From Strongylocentrotus droebachiensis (lineage: Eukaryota > Echinodermata > Echinoidea > Camarodonta > Strongylocentrotidae): a stretch of DNA of 64,000 nucleotides. The position numbers and the translations under genes are program-made. Below are positions 1-12,420 of this stretch, one piece after another. The notes under the pieces are model-generated. The model made no database searches. It had not been told where the DNA came from and saw only the letters and a list, made by a program, of their open reading frames with translations. The number at the start of each line of letters is the position of its first letter. Position 1 is the first letter of the stretch. The DNA lies in NCBI GenBank assembly GCA_035222895.1, contig JAVYIG010007840.1, positions 1 to 64,000 of the forward strand. Direction: 5' to 3'.

Positions 1-440
1 TTTCACATCATAATGATATATACACTGTAGTTTTTAGATGTTTAATGAGTTTAATAATCAAACTCTCATATTACATTTCATTTAGGTTTCACAATGATCG
101 CGAGCCGTATACTGGATGATTTCAAGGAATTAATCCGTATATTGTTTAACCTACCCCTAATATGGATTAATAGAAGGGGTAAAGATATAAACAAAACCCA
201 TCTTTTTTCCCAAAGCGGCACGACATCAGAGAGAAGGGTCATGCATAGATTGAAGCTGATAGACAATGGTCAATTGACCAAGGACCTTGACAATGGACAT
301 CAAAGGGTTAGCAGGGCAGGAGGGGAATTGTTGTGGGGTATTGTTCCACAATTGAAAATAATAAAAGGTGAACAAAAGAGGGGGATTTGCAAGTAGCCAA
401 CTCGTGTCCTTCTTTTGTAAAACAAAAGGAGCTGGGAAAG
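1..440. repeat. Dispersed repeat D, copy 1 (truncated by window start)
   Basis: This stretch matches 3123-3655 base for base over long blocks, for example the segment around the words caattgaccaaggaccttga and the ending near gccaact. A third, more diverged copy lies at 4376-4640. No coding potential is convincing: a 100-codon open frame here is not conserved between the copies. The family is unidentified. Confidence 0.75.
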
Positions 441-2559
441 TTGCTATAGTATATGGGGGAGGGCAGAAAGAAACGGTTAACGATGGAAAATTTCAGCAAC
501 ATTTGTAAATCACTCGTTTCGAATTATAAATAAACCATGTATGAATTTTATTTGGCGGGCAACTGCCCCCTCCCCCAAGGATGAACGTTCTCTTGTTGAT
601 AATCGTTTCCTTAACTTTTCTTTATTATTCATTTTATACTGAATTTATAAATTGTAGTATACTATATATAACAAAATAAAGTCGAAAAATATCTACTTTC
701 TGTAAATAGCAGATATTAAATGACATTAATGATAATAAAAACAGTCTAGCGCTTTTCGCCGAAGTCTCTAAGCGCTTTTACAAACAAAATACAATGAAAA
801 ACAATTACATATTAAAACCAAAACAAAAATACAAAGACAAATAAACCTGCAAATAACGATACATATTTGATTGATATAAAATATACATCAACAGAGTAGT
901 AAATAATCAAAAGCTAATTCGGATAAGGTCTTGAATTGGTTGACAGTCTGACAGTTTTTTACATTAAAAGGTAGTCTTCCAAAGTTCAGCAGAAGCTTTG
1001 CAACAAAAGCAATGACCATTTAAGGAAAGATAACATATAAAAGTTTATAATTTTTATATATTTTATTTACCCGTTTGAAAAATCATCCATGAATACAACG
1101 TCATACTTCTGATTATTTCTGTACTTAGAGAAAGAGAATGGCTATGCATTATAGTCGATGGAAATGTCTTATAAATTTAATAAGTGACTGTATAAAAAAA
1201 TAAAAAAAAAATGATTAAGGAGCGTTTAATTTAATCAAACGTTCATAGCAATATTGTGAACTAAAAATGGGGCTCCTGTACCTGTTTGTCTACTTATCCG
1301 GGTAATAGATGTCATTTTAGGACCCAATCCGTCATATTGTCTTTAAACTAGACAAGGTTTTAAAGGCATCATTAATAATGTTCAATCTGAGATGCACGGC
1401 CCTTCGTGCTTTCAGTGTCTGTGATATGGTGTAATATTGAAGCCAAAAAAAGCGCTTCAAAATGATCAAGAGGTGCCTCAAAAAATTAAAAGTCTTTGAG
1501 TGACCGGTTTTACCACACTCGTTTCCCCCAATAGACTGTAGTGTTATAAAATTTTGTAATTCAAATCATAAATATCTTGATAATCAGACAGGCGATCGGC
1601 TTGTAAAAGTTTTTGGGTTCCTGACTGACTTAAAGGTTATGATTATCATTGCAGCATGAGCTAAATCCAGGAAATCTGTTTCAGAATCTGAGACAAAGTT
1701 ACCGGATCCCTTGAGTAAATCTAATTTATCCAACAAACAAATCTAGACCAAACTCAATAAAACGATGGTTGCTTCCAGTTATATGGCTGTACATTCTGTT
1801 TCACATTATTAAGTTGATTAGTACATTGTACCTGCACGGGTCTTGATGGGGGCAATAATCCTCCCATTGTTGTCCCAGATCATAGCTGAGGCGGAGAAAA
1901 TGTTGTGTAGGAGACGATGCCCCCTTTTGTCTATACCCTTCTTTAATAATCGGCATACTTAGGCTATCTATCGGGAGGGGTTGCAATGAAACCTTCCAAA
2001 GAAGAAGATTTTGTTTGGAATCACTTAATTCGCTTTGCTATTGAAACATGATACGGATATCATGAGGTGATTTTAACTTGAAAATTGACGTTCTATGATC
2101 CCTCTCTATCCCACTCTATATGATGGAATGAAATTAAACGGGGATTAAACAAAACGTGCTAGAAATAGTGAGATTTAATAGTTCCTGTACAATGAGCAGG
2201 TATAGAGCTTTGTGAAATAGTTTATAATATAATTATAGGTCTATACTCATCGGTAAATTGATACCGAGTCCACATACACAAAAGAACTTTTGTTTATTAA
2301 AGTGAATGCAGGCCTATTTGAAAGACGCTACGGCCGCCCTTGGTTTGAAGATTATATTTATGTAAAAAGAAAGAAAAAGCATGTTAGATGAGTCATAACT
2401 GTTGATATGATAAAAGTATTTTCAACACACACAAATCAGTATCATTAAAGTGACTCGGTAACAGTGTTGAAGGTTAATGAAAAATCTGTGTGATTATTGT
2501 ATGACATGTTACTTATTCCTAACTTCTACTGTACTAACCCTCTAGCAAGCAAGGAATCA
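441..2559. other. Intergenic, no gene seen
   Basis: AT-rich sequence without splice-bounded open frames, RNA genes or strong tandem repeats. The short open frames here look like chance. Confidence 0.6.
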
Positions 2560-2973
2560 TCAAAAAATTCTCAAACCGGAAAGATATTTATGGCTTTCTT
2601 TGAAGGCGTCCTCGAACAGTAAATTATCCCAACCATTTTTGAGTTTTCGCAACAGTTTTTCCATTAAATTAGACTTAAGACAAGCTTTTAAAAATCTTTC
2701 AGCACTTAAATGTCTGGAATGGTATATGAGCCAATGTATTGCTTTGTGACGATTTACACTCACCTTAATTTAATTAATTGTAATAACATAGTTGGGAGAA
2801 TAAAGGATCGAATCGATCAGATCAGTTTTTCCCAATTTTATCATCAATAATGTTTTTTTTCTCACTCAAACTATTAGATTATCTTAAATTGTACATCTAT
2901 AGCATTGCATTTGGAATAACTATACCTTAGCACCATTTTCTCTCATTTGAACAATATTTCCGAGTCCCTTTAA
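2560..2973 (-). repeat. MITE-like repeat G, minus-oriented copy
   Basis: Read on the minus strand, this begins AAAGGGACTCGGAAATATTG and continues through gagagaaaatggtgctaagg and ccattccagacatttaagtg. The same order of blocks occurs on the plus strand from about 35849 to 36240, and its first ~100 bp occur again at 21197-21300. It is a multi-copy nonautonomous repeat. Confidence 0.7.
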
Positions 2974-3122
2974 AAAAGAAAATTAACTAACAAGTGCTAT
3001 TATATTACAGTGTTCCGTTCATGATTTCATAATGTACCTTTCATTTCGTATTGGAGTAATATTCCATTTTATTTCAGTTGCGGTATTTTGTTAGTATAGG
3101 GCGTTAGTGATATTCATCAAAG

Positions 3123-3655
3123 TTTCACATTATAATTATATATACACTGCATATAGATGTTTAATGAAATAATTGAATAATCAAACTCTCAGATTAAATT
3201 TCACTTGGGTTTCACATTGATCATACGAAACGCGTGCTGTATACAGGATGATTTCATGGTATTAATCCGTCCATTCTTTACCCTCCCCCTTGTGGATGAA
3301 TAGAAGGGGTGGATAAAAACAAAACACATCTGCCCCTTACTCCACCCACTGCGGCACGACATCATAGAGAAGGGTCTTTCATAGGGTCAAGCTGACAGAT
3401 AATGGTCAATTGACCAAGGACCTTGACAATGGACTTCAAAGGGTTAGCAGGATAGGAGGGGTATTGTGAGGGGCGCTAGTGCCCCGATGGACAAAAGATG
3501 AAAGGTGTCTTTAATATCACCATTTAGACTGTTTTGAACAAAGAGGGGGCTTGGCAAGTCGCCAACTTTTTTTCTTTCTTCTGTAAAACAAATGAAGCAG
3601 TGATAGGGATTAATGCCGTATTGTTTGCAGAGTAGAGGGACATCGAGAAAGTTGC
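3123..3655. repeat. Dispersed repeat D, copy 2
   Basis: Second copy of the repeat found at 1-440, in the same orientation and about 3.1 kb away. It extends further, with an inserted block around 3466-3540 that has a counterpart in the copy at 4376-4640 (gccccgat and atgaaaggtgt). Confidence 0.7.
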
Positions 3656-4375
3656 GTCACAGAAATATCAATAATGTTCTCTTTTGAAATATAGGGTCTA
3701 GGCCAAGACCTGCTGCTAAATGTCTATACCAACATTAAGTAATTGAAGATCTTGTAAAAAATAAGATTACTTCTATATCATTCAATTTATTTAGAGCAGA
3801 GAATTAACAAAACAAACAACAACAACAAAAACACGAACGAACCCCTATTCCCCCACACCTCCCCCAAACAAGATGATAACATAATATCACCTAGCCTGAT
3901 CGAAATCTCCAGACATGTTTGTTAAGAAAATTAAAACTATACGATATTTATAAGTATAAAAGTCATTATCGTAACCAATTTTTTTTTTAGAAAAGTTGAC
4001 TTAATTTTCTCTAAAAGAAGAAAGACAAAAAAACACCAAACAACAAATACAACACTGGATAAAGAAGCAAAAACTCAATCAACATTATAAAGCCAAGCCG
4101 AAACATCTTTGTGGGCTACTAACTTGGCTGATGGTTTGGAGTTCACATAATTTAATCCTGCTGAATGAATAGGTATTTTTTTGCCGAAGAAATAGATCAT
4201 TTATCGTACCACAAAATCTCTAATTTAGAGCTTAATTAACTAAGTTGTGTTCGCAATGCATAATCGGATCCCTGCCTGGTTCTTATATTATTTCATTATT
4301 ATTACGCGATTTGGGTTTCGTACTTATCATAAATAGAATAAAGAGGATGAGAGGACTAAATAAAAGTTTGAATCC
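3656..4375. other. Intergenic, no gene seen
   Basis: AT-rich DNA with A-rich low-complexity patches around 3810-3860 and 4020-4050. No supported feature. Confidence 0.5.
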
Positions 4376-4640
4376 ATTTATTTTAAGCTTCTCCTCCCCC
4401 TTTAGGGATTAGTACGACTGGGAGAGGGGTGGATCAAAACAATGTACAATCCGCTCCTTTCTCGTCCTCAGTGGTCATCATGACTTCGCCTAATATGAAC
4501 TTCAAAGGGTAGCGGGTGATAAGGGTATTGTGTGGGACACTTGTGCCCCGATAACATGAAAGGTGTTTTAATCGTCCGTTTTGAATAATTAGAATAGTTA
4601 GAGTTGGCAAGTTGCCAACTTTTACCTTTTCTGTGAAAAA
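4376..4640. repeat. Dispersed repeat D, copy 3 (diverged)
   Basis: Shares ordered blocks with 3280-3560, including acttcaaagggt, a run ending in gtattgtg, gccccgat and aaaggtgt. It is more diverged than copies 1 and 2. Confidence 0.55.
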
Positions 4641-5139
4641 CAAAAATATCGCTGCTGTTGGGATTTAGGGCCCTTTCATACATAATTAATTCTGAAATTT
4701 TATCCGCGTCTCGAATAAACAAGAAGTACAATACAGCATGAATACAATTTAACTTGTGACAACATTTATGCTTACACATAAAATGAATTAACAATAAAAT
4801 CGAAATCAACTCCTTAGTATTACGATATGTAAGATTCAGATTCATTTCTTCTTATCTATGAACTGTTTATAAACCTAAATTAAGGAGTACAAAATGTTTT
4901 TTTTAGGTGATTCGGGTCAAACAAATTTTGATAGATCAAGTGAACATTGTTCGGTGGAACGTATTTTAGCTGTAGCTGACTACGACTGCGGTTTGTTCGA
5001 AGTTCATAATAATGTTTGTGGAAGCGTTGATCATAGAAAATGTAGAAAATAAAACGTTAAAATTAAATATAGGAATATGAGGGAACATGCCAGCCCCCTT
5101 CCCATGTAACCCCCAAACCCATATCTTATGTAATAATCA

Positions 5140-5824
5140 CAGCAAAATGTAGTCATATCATGTTGTATTTTTTGTCTTTCTTTTTCTTTGAAAAGAAAAG
5201 AAAAAGTTGTAAAAAGCCACTACGAGTAATTTAATATATTGTCATCCCTGTATTTTATTCCAGAAGAGGACATGCAGTAATACGTTAATTTTGGTCATTC
5301 CTGGTTATGTCATCGTTACTCCTACACTCAATTATCTATGTTACACTGTAATTTTGAAATTTGTTATCCAATGTAATGTAACCCCCCAAAAATGAGAAAT
5401 TGTTTGGATTAATAAACAATAGCATTTGAATTGAATTGCATTGACTTGAAATGCATTGAATTGAAATGAAATGAGTTATAAGTTAACCCAACCAAATCGT
5501 GATTTTGTGTTCTTTGCTTGTTTTCCCCGTCAAACTCTTTCAAGCGACGGACCCCCCCCCCCCCCCCCCCCCCCATCCTTGGTGTAATTATTGTGCCCGT
5601 CGCTTATGAAAATTCATTTGTGATAATACATTTTGAGTCCTATAATTAACATCGCCAAAAAGGCTTTGGATAAGGACTATACATTCACACCACGATGTAG
5701 TCTTATACTAATGATTATCTGAAAGAAAAAAATGGACGGTTGAAATTCTAAAATATCTTTGAGTTTATTAATATATTGTTTTTTTGCATGATAATAATCA
5801 TCCACGATGATGGTAAACGTACTA
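5140..5824. repeat. Tandem duplication upstream of nanos, unit 1
   Basis: Begins cagcaaaatgtagtcatatc and ends gatggtaaacgtacta. It is nearly identical to 5828-6516. The unit carries a long poly-C tract (about 5550-5574), a hairpin-forming ttctttttctttgaaaagaa stretch, and a tail of aataaacaatag followed by repeated attgaattg-like words. That tail resembles the 3' end of a retroposed element. Confidence 0.9.
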
Positions 5825-5827
5825 AAA

Positions 5828-6516
5828 CAGCAAAATGTAGTCATATCATGTTGTATTTTTTGTCTTTCTTTTTCTTTGAAAAGAAAAGAAAAAGTTGTAA
5901 AAAGCCACTACGAGTAATTTAATATATTGTCATCCCTGTATTTTATTCCAGAAGAGACATGCAGTAATACGTTAATTTTGGTCATTCCTGGTTATGTCAT
6001 CGTTACTCCTACACTCAATTATCTATGTTACACTGTAATTTTGAAATTTGTTATCCAATGTAATGTAACCCCCCAAAAATGAGAAATTGTTTGGATTAAT
6101 AAACAATAGCATTTGAATTGAATTGCATTGACTTGAAATGCATTGAATTGAAATGAAATGAGTTATAAGTTTAACCCAACCAAATCGTGATTTTTGTGTT
6201 CTTTGCTTGTTTTCCCCGTCAAACTCTTTCAAGCGACGGACCCCCCCCCCCCCCCCCCCCCCCCCCATCCTTGGTGTAATTATTGTGCCCGTCGCTTATG
6301 AAAATTCATTTGTGATAATACATTTTGAGTCCTATAATTAACATCGCCAAAAAGGCTTTGGATAAGGACTATACATTCACACCACGATGTAGTCTTATAC
6401 TAATGATTATCTGAAAGAAAAAAATGGACGGTTGAAATTCTAAAATATCTTTGAGTTTATTAATATATTGTTTTTTTGCATGATAATAATCATCCACGAT
6501 GATGGTAAACGTACTA
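5828..6516. repeat. Tandem duplication upstream of nanos, unit 2
   Basis: Second unit, 688 bp downstream of the first. Visible differences are few: a longer poly-C tract (about 6241-6266), agagacatgc instead of agaggacatgc, and one-base changes in short T and A runs. It ends about 0.5 kb before the nanos start codon. Confidence 0.9.
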
Positions 6517-6681
6517 GATTTGACCCCTGAATTTTACCTGCGTTCATGTTCAAAACATTGTTTTTTATAGCCCATTCATGTGAATTGCCACTGCTCTGTT
6601 TTATTTGGTTCAGTTTTTGTTTTTATTTAGTCTTTTCATTCGATGCGAATTTGGAGCTTGTGTGTACATTGTTTAGTACCG

Positions 6682-6900
6682 CACGTGGTTTGAAAGTTGT
6701 AAACACACACCAGACAATAGGACACGCCTCCTCATGAATAGAATAGTAGGTTAGTAGAGAGAATCAATGAAAGCCTGAATCCTTACGTGCGATTGGACAA
6801 AGCTAGCAAAAAGGTCTCGAACTCAATAGCCAATCAAAACACGACATCTCCTCTCCGTGCTACTATTTGCACGTGCCACATTAAAGCCCACATAATATGA
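6682..6900 (+). promoter_or_regulatory. nanos: Probable nanos proximal promoter
   Basis: Upstream of nanos are two CACGTG E-boxes (6682-6687 and 6870-6875). There is also an inverted CCAAT word (attgg within gattggac, near 6791) and a direct CCAAT word (ccaatcaa, near 6831), 40 bp apart. No clear TATA box was found. The function of these words is inferred from position only. Confidence 0.35.
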
Positions 6901-7030
6901 GTTTGTTGCACATGTGGATAAATTGCTATACTTTCTCACATTCATTTTAGATCACTCTTGACTAGCTCAACGACTTACTTCGCATTTTACAATATTTTAC
7001 TGTCTCGAGATTCCACGCACTTTAGTCACC

Positions 7031-7735
7031 ATGTACGACCCTTTCAACGATTATTTCGGACTTAGTGGACTGTTGTCCAATTGCAGAGGTAAATGATGAC
7101 TTTATCTCGACACCGTTCCACCACAACGATGATTTCAATTCCAACGGCGTCAACGTCCCCGTGATGTCCCGATCGGTTTTCGTCTATCAGTGACAATGAA
7201 CAACAATATGGTCTCTGGTCTGCCCGTATCTACGAGCCAGTCATCGACTGCTTCGACCGGGTTCATGCCGTTACAGTTGCCGCTGAACATCGCTGAGATC
7301 ACCGAGCTCTCGAAGGTGATGAGGGGAGGAAGGCGAGCCAACAACGGCAGAGGTGGTGCTATGGGTGTTGGAGGCCGTCCGCCAAGCTGGTGCGTTTTTT
7401 GCAAGAACAACGGAGAGAGCGAGATGGTCTTTGCCAGCCACAAACTGAAATCGGAGGAAGGCATCACAACCTGCCCGATACTCCGGGCGTACACCTGTCC
7501 ATTATGCGGAACCAACGGCGACCGAGCACACACAATCAAATACTGCCCTGTCAACAAGTATAAAGACGAAGTAGTAGGATCGAGCTCCGGCCCGGGGACC
7601 ATCGGATCCCAGTATCGAACCCCACGGACATCAACCGGACGTCGTCGTACTTCAAGTCTCAGCCTGAGCTCTGGCGGAAGTTCGTCTTCATACATCGGGG
7701 GGAAACATGGTACCAGGAAACATCGCCTGAGCTGA
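7031..7735 (+). CDS. nanos: Nanos family translational repressor
   Basis: Nanos proteins bind mRNA with Pumilio and recruit the CCR4-NOT deadenylase; they act in the cytoplasm of germ-line cells. The zinc-finger region (about 7390-7570) shows both family motifs exactly: C-x2-C-x12-H-x10-C, a 7-residue spacer, then C-x2-C-x7-H-x4-C. The N-terminus [15 protein letters not shown] resembles the CNOT1-interacting motif of other Nanos proteins. ATG 7031 sits in cacc-ATG; TGA ends at 7735. The frame is broken: after codon AGA (7085-7087) the ATG frame meets TGA at 7091. Either an intron lies at 7089-7190 (GTAAAT...TATCAG, 102 bp, giving 200 aa), or single-base indels near 7088 and 7180 hide about 34 more residues, since another frame there is open and protein-like ([16 protein letters not shown]). 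I favour the indel reading. The tail is Ser/Gly/Arg-rich. Which sea urchin nanos paralogue this is cannot be told here. Confidence 0.93.
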
Positions 7736-9218
7736 GTTGAGCAGCCCAGCTTTGAAGCACGACACTTCGAACTTTGCTAGCCACCGACTATGGACATGGA
7801 ACGACTTTTTATTTGGAACTGTGCAGTTAGTTTGATATACTCGTCTCGAGGTTGATGAGACTTCGACTACTCATTTTTTAATTTCTTTTTCTTGCCAGTG
7901 GATTTTACTGAACAGTTCGAACTGACTGAATTCTCAAGTGTAACTAACTATATTCATGTGGATTTGTTTTCACACGAGGTGGTTTATGGCCAAGTGCTTG
8001 TGCAGTTGTGTATGTGTTTTTTTTTAATGTACAAGTGATATAATTTGCGTATGTATTCAAATTTTATACCTCGAGTTTAATTTCAATCGTTTGTCCATTT
8101 AGGATGTAACCACAGTAAATGTTATTGTTGAAAAATGTACATGTTATTTCTTTGTACTATTAACTATTCAAATGTATTCTGATATTCTTGCTCTATCAGT
8201 ATATGAGGATCTTGAAGTAGAATTTTGAGTCTCAAATTTTTACATTAATGAAAGTTATTCATTGCTTCGCGATGGGAGTTTTTCTTGTGGAAATTCATTG
8301 CGAGAAGTATTTTTTAAAGTAGGTTATTATATATTTAAAATGCAATTTCAATTATTCATTTATTTGAACTTTTTGTATTATGTATATTTTAAGACCAATT
8401 TGTCAATATATCGTGCTAATTATGTAATGATTGTGATTAAACTGATCTGATTTAAGTGATAATTGTGATTTTAAGATGTACAAACATTTCTCATTTTGAT
8501 GAAGGATGTAATAGAGGTATCTTGGCACCGCATCATTAGTTTTATCAGATAGAAGTCTGACGTTGAGAAAATTGATAACTGCCTTTAAAACTACCAGGCA
8601 CATTGCTTTCTTAACTACTGAAAACATGAATATACATAATATTGTATAAGTGAAGTACATTCGTTCATGTACGGTTAAGTCATTTTGTTTAGATAAGATA
8701 ATTTCTTTCAAGTTACTGAGTATAACCACATTTATGCAATTCTTAATGTCATTTATGTTAAATGAAATCAGAAAGTACTGATTGTTGGGTGTATTAATTA
8801 AATGTACGAAGGTACTACATTCTTTTAAAATTGTTTCCATTTCTTTTTCTTTATAGAATTTGATGCAGAAAGATATATTGTTTTCTCTGTGAAGATGTAG
8901 TGAGTGGTGTTGAAAGCTTTGAATGAATGTTTGGAATTGGAAATATTTAAATGGTCAATTGTCAAGAAAGAAATGTGAATAATGGTGTGTGATAGTTGAA
9001 GACTTTTTAAAGAGAATAAGAGTTGTGCTAATTGATATTGAGATTAGCTGTGAGAATTGAAAAGGAGTTGAATTAAGTCCTAATGTTAACCCTCTGTCTC
9101 CACTATATAAATTAAAACCCTTCACTCTTTTTTTCTTTATGACTGTGATAAAGTCGTATTCTTACTTTTCTTCTACTGCAATTTCAACTCGCTCCCTTTT
9201 TCTTGATACACGAATAAA
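7736..9218 (+). other. Probable nanos 3' UTR and downstream flank
   Basis: AT-rich, non-coding sequence after the nanos stop. A canonical AATAAA lies at 9213-9218 and an ATTAAA near 8435, so the transcript end is uncertain. I saw no canonical Pumilio site TGTANATA in a scan by eye. Sea urchin nanos2 is known to be controlled through its 3' UTR, which makes this stretch worth aligning. Confidence 0.4.
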
Positions 9219-9242
9219 ACGACTAAACCTGATTTAATTCTT

Positions 9243-9800
9243 TTGTTTTCATGCTTTTTTCCACCCTATATTTCACTTAATTCCGTTCGCTCTTTACCTT
9301 CACTTTTTTCGCCATTTTCTCTCGCTCCTCTTCTTTATCCTTTTTGTTGTGAACCTCAATGTCTCCCAATTCTCTTTTCTGTCTCGTATATCTCTCTTCT
9401 CTCACTCTCTCCTTTAATCTCTTGATTTTCACATCATTTTCATTCTTTCTTTTTTTTAACCTTTCCCTTTTTCTTTTTCTCTCTTGCTTTTCTCACTCTT
9501 TCTTCTCCTTTTTCTCTTCTCTCTTTTTTCTCGTTTTCCTCTTGTTTCTCTCTTTTTTCTTTTCTTTTTCTCTGTCCAATTTAAATATCCCAATACAAAT
9601 ACTTCATTCTTTTCTCTCTTTTTTAATTTTTTTATTCTCTCTTCTTTTCTCTCTTCCCTCTCTTTTTTCTCTCTTGCTTCTCTCACTCTTTTCCTTCTTT
9701 GGTCTCTCTTGTCTCGTTTTTTTTTCGTTTTCCTCTCGTTTCTCTCTTTTCTCTTTCTTTTTCTCTGTCCAATTTTAATATCCCAATACAAATACTATCT
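9243..9800. repeat. Polypyrimidine tract with internal tandem duplication
   Basis: Nearly pure C/T on the plus strand. A block of about 190 bp repeats: each copy runs from ctctcttgctt through ctctgtccaatttaa or ctctgtccaattttaa to atcccaatacaaatact. The blocks are about 9478-9605 and 9668-9795. The long open frames on both strands are by-products of the biased composition. Confidence 0.8.
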
Positions 9801-10699
9801 CTTTGAAGCCTGTTGAATGCATTTGACTATGCTTGACGGAAGATGGCGCTAGAGCACTTCACTATTGTGTATCAACCATGTCTTCTTACTGTGCACCTTG
9901 GCCAAAGAAATGACAATTTGTCGGAAATTATAAAATATTTTAAAAAAGTATATTTATGGACTATACTATAGTGGTTCTGATCGATTCCATTAGTATTATA
10001 GCAGAACTACTCCTTGAAATTATTCCTGGAATTAATTGAGATGAAAACCATTAAGTTAATGCAGTGCCATGAGAAGTCGACCATCATTCCGTGTAATCAC
10101 AATGTTACTATTATAACTAAGTAGCATTGTATACTAGAAATAGATCATCGTAATCACTCCTTTTTGATGGAGTCATAATATCGAAAGATAAATATTTGGA
10201 AGTATCAAAATATCATTTAAACGTTACAAACAGATACAAAATACGAAAGTTATAACGTGCTGTATGAATCATAATAATCTCTTCGCTTCTTGTATAAGAA
10301 ATGATACATATATTTGATTCATGGAAATTCTTTAAAAGGATGGCATATAGGAAGACATTAGGGGGGGGGGGGTACTAGTGACACGACATTTGCTCCTTCA
10401 AAGATTGCTCCGTATATGGTTAGGGTAATATTAGGCACAGAGTTGCGTCTTTAATTTGAAGTTAGATTCCAGTTAGGAAAGGAAACTGACGCGGAGCAAT
10501 ATCGCAGGAGCAAGTATCCTAGGCTAAAACCGACCCCTTCTCACCCAAGAACTGAATTATGATGTGTTCAATGGAGAGAGGGGGTGAGGGATGGAATGAA
10601 GGAGGGAATGGGGACGAAAGAGAGTGAGGGAGAGAGAGAGAGAGAGAGAGTGGAGGGGGAGGAAGAGAGAGGAGGGGGAGGGAGGGGCGAAGGAGGGAA
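9800..10699. other. Intergenic, no gene seen
   Basis: Non-coding, with a poly-G run near 10361 and a GA-rich patch at 10574-10690 that leads into the transposon-like element. Confidence 0.5.
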
Positions 10700-11314
10700 C
10701 AGGGGCGGATCTAGCTTTTTGCTAAGGGGGGGGTTTGACCAAAATAATGACGATGCGGAGCATCGTCCACGAGCCGCGAAGCGGCGAGCCGATTTTTTTG
10801 TGGGTGTTTATTTGAACCCCGTAAGTGATGTTTTCCTGGCATCTATTAACACAATGGAGACCATAAAAAGCAGTGCATGATAACGTCTTTTTAAATCAAG
10901 TAACAGTTAAATAAAATAATGACGATGCGGAGCATCGTCCACGAGCCGCGAAGCGGCGAGCCGATTTTTTTTGGGGTGTTTATTTGAACCCCGTAAGTGA
11001 TGTTTTCCTGGCATCTATTAACACAATGGAGACCATAAAAAGCAGTGCATGATAACGTCTTTTTAAATCAAGTAACAGTTAAATACACAGTTATATCCAG
11101 AGTTATCATGTGTTTGGTTAAGTTACCAGATGAGTTGAAAATCTTCTCACAATATTTGCACTTGAAAGGGTTTCTCTCCAGCGTGCGTTCTTTTTCTTTC
11201 TTTTTTTCTTTTTTTCTCTTTTTTTTCCCTTTTTTTTTTTTTTTTTTTTTTGGGGGGGCCGCCCAAGGGGGGGGGTTTAAACCCCCTAAACCCCCCCCCG
11301 TAGATCCGCGCCTG
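10700..11314. mobile_element. Nonautonomous hAT-like element with internal 172-bp tandem repeat
   Basis: Ends are inverted repeats: CAGGGGCGGATCTAGC at the left and, read inward from the right, CAGGCGCGGATCTACGGGGG. The word gggaa flanks both sides (10695-10699 and 11315-11319), a possible partial target duplication. The interior holds two nearly identical 172-bp units (10741-10912 and 10913-11083) starting aaaataatgacgatgcgg, then a pyrimidine run and G tracts. No transposase frame is present. The hAT assignment rests on the terminal style and on the related element at 20304-20969. Confidence 0.65.
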
Positions 11315-11319
11315 GGGAA

Positions 11320-12420
11320 TGAGGAAGAGAGAGAGAGAGGGGGAGGGGGGGGGGCACGGGGGCACAGAGAGCACAATGAAGAACCAAGGGCAAGTAGAGA
11401 CAGAGAATACTATAAATGTGCTGATGGGGAGGGGAAATTTGAAGATAATATCAATAATACTGTTCGTCAAGTGAAACATAAATCAATGTATTGAAAAATA
11501 ACATGAACTAGATATTTGTAAGCGTGATAAATAAATGTAGGCCTAATAAGTATAAATTCTCCCGTATGTATAGATATCTATAAACAGAGGGGCGTTTTTT
11601 CTCAGAAATTAAGTAATACTGAAGAGACCGACTCACAAAAAACACTGCTGTTCCACACTCATTTATTTACCAAACGCGATTTCTTGGCTGACGATGAGGA
11701 AGGGGCAGTTTGGAACCCCTCCCCTGGCCATGTTTAAGTTCAATAACCAGGTATGCGTTTCTAACCCTCTTCGGCAAGATCCAAAATGCAAAGATTTTCT
11801 TAGTTACTTTGATTGTGATATCTGAAACTATCAATTTTTCACCTTGTCGGCAAATTTATTATTATTTGGAAGGAGCTTGTTGAATTATTTTTAAAAAATG
11901 AAAGCTCTTTGAAAACATGAAAATATGAGAACCCGACTTTCCGCTGGTCAGCATTAAGATAAGGACACACATTTCATGATTTGCTTTATTGAAAATGTGA
12001 AACTTGATGGTAAATTTTGGTCAGTCCCCCGATCTAATATGTTCTAGTTTCTTTAGCAAAGTCTCTTAAACATTACATTTTATTTAAACAAGGAAGAGAG
12101 AATATTAGTTGTTTTCCAACATTATTGCAAAGCATATCATGCTAAATGATGTATCTCATACGAAAATAAATGCAATGGATTGTTCTTTACCCAATGGTGA
12201 AGGACCGGTGCGCCGAAGGTATAAAAGCAGGTGTAGATCGGTAGTTGTAAAATTGCGGTTCAAGGGGTTGGGGTGCAAAATATCCATTCAACATTGTTTG
12301 AATATTGCCTTCAGAGGTTTAGATGGCAGTACTTCAACCTAAATTCGCAACAACAAAAAAGCAGAAATATATGCCTCAATGTACAATGTTGAAGTGCATT
12401 CGCGATATCTATCCAGGCCG
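11320..12420. other. Intergenic, no gene seen
   Basis: No convincing coding frames, no repeats matched elsewhere in the window. Confidence 0.5.

Noticed and set aside
7150..7695. 181-codon open frame antisense to nanos
   Set aside because: Shadow of the GC-rich nanos coding frame; no features of its own.
9243..9816. Overlapping long open frames rich in Phe/Leu/Ser or Lys/Arg/Glu
   Set aside because: Polypyrimidine composition removes stop codons on both strands; no motif and no splice signals.
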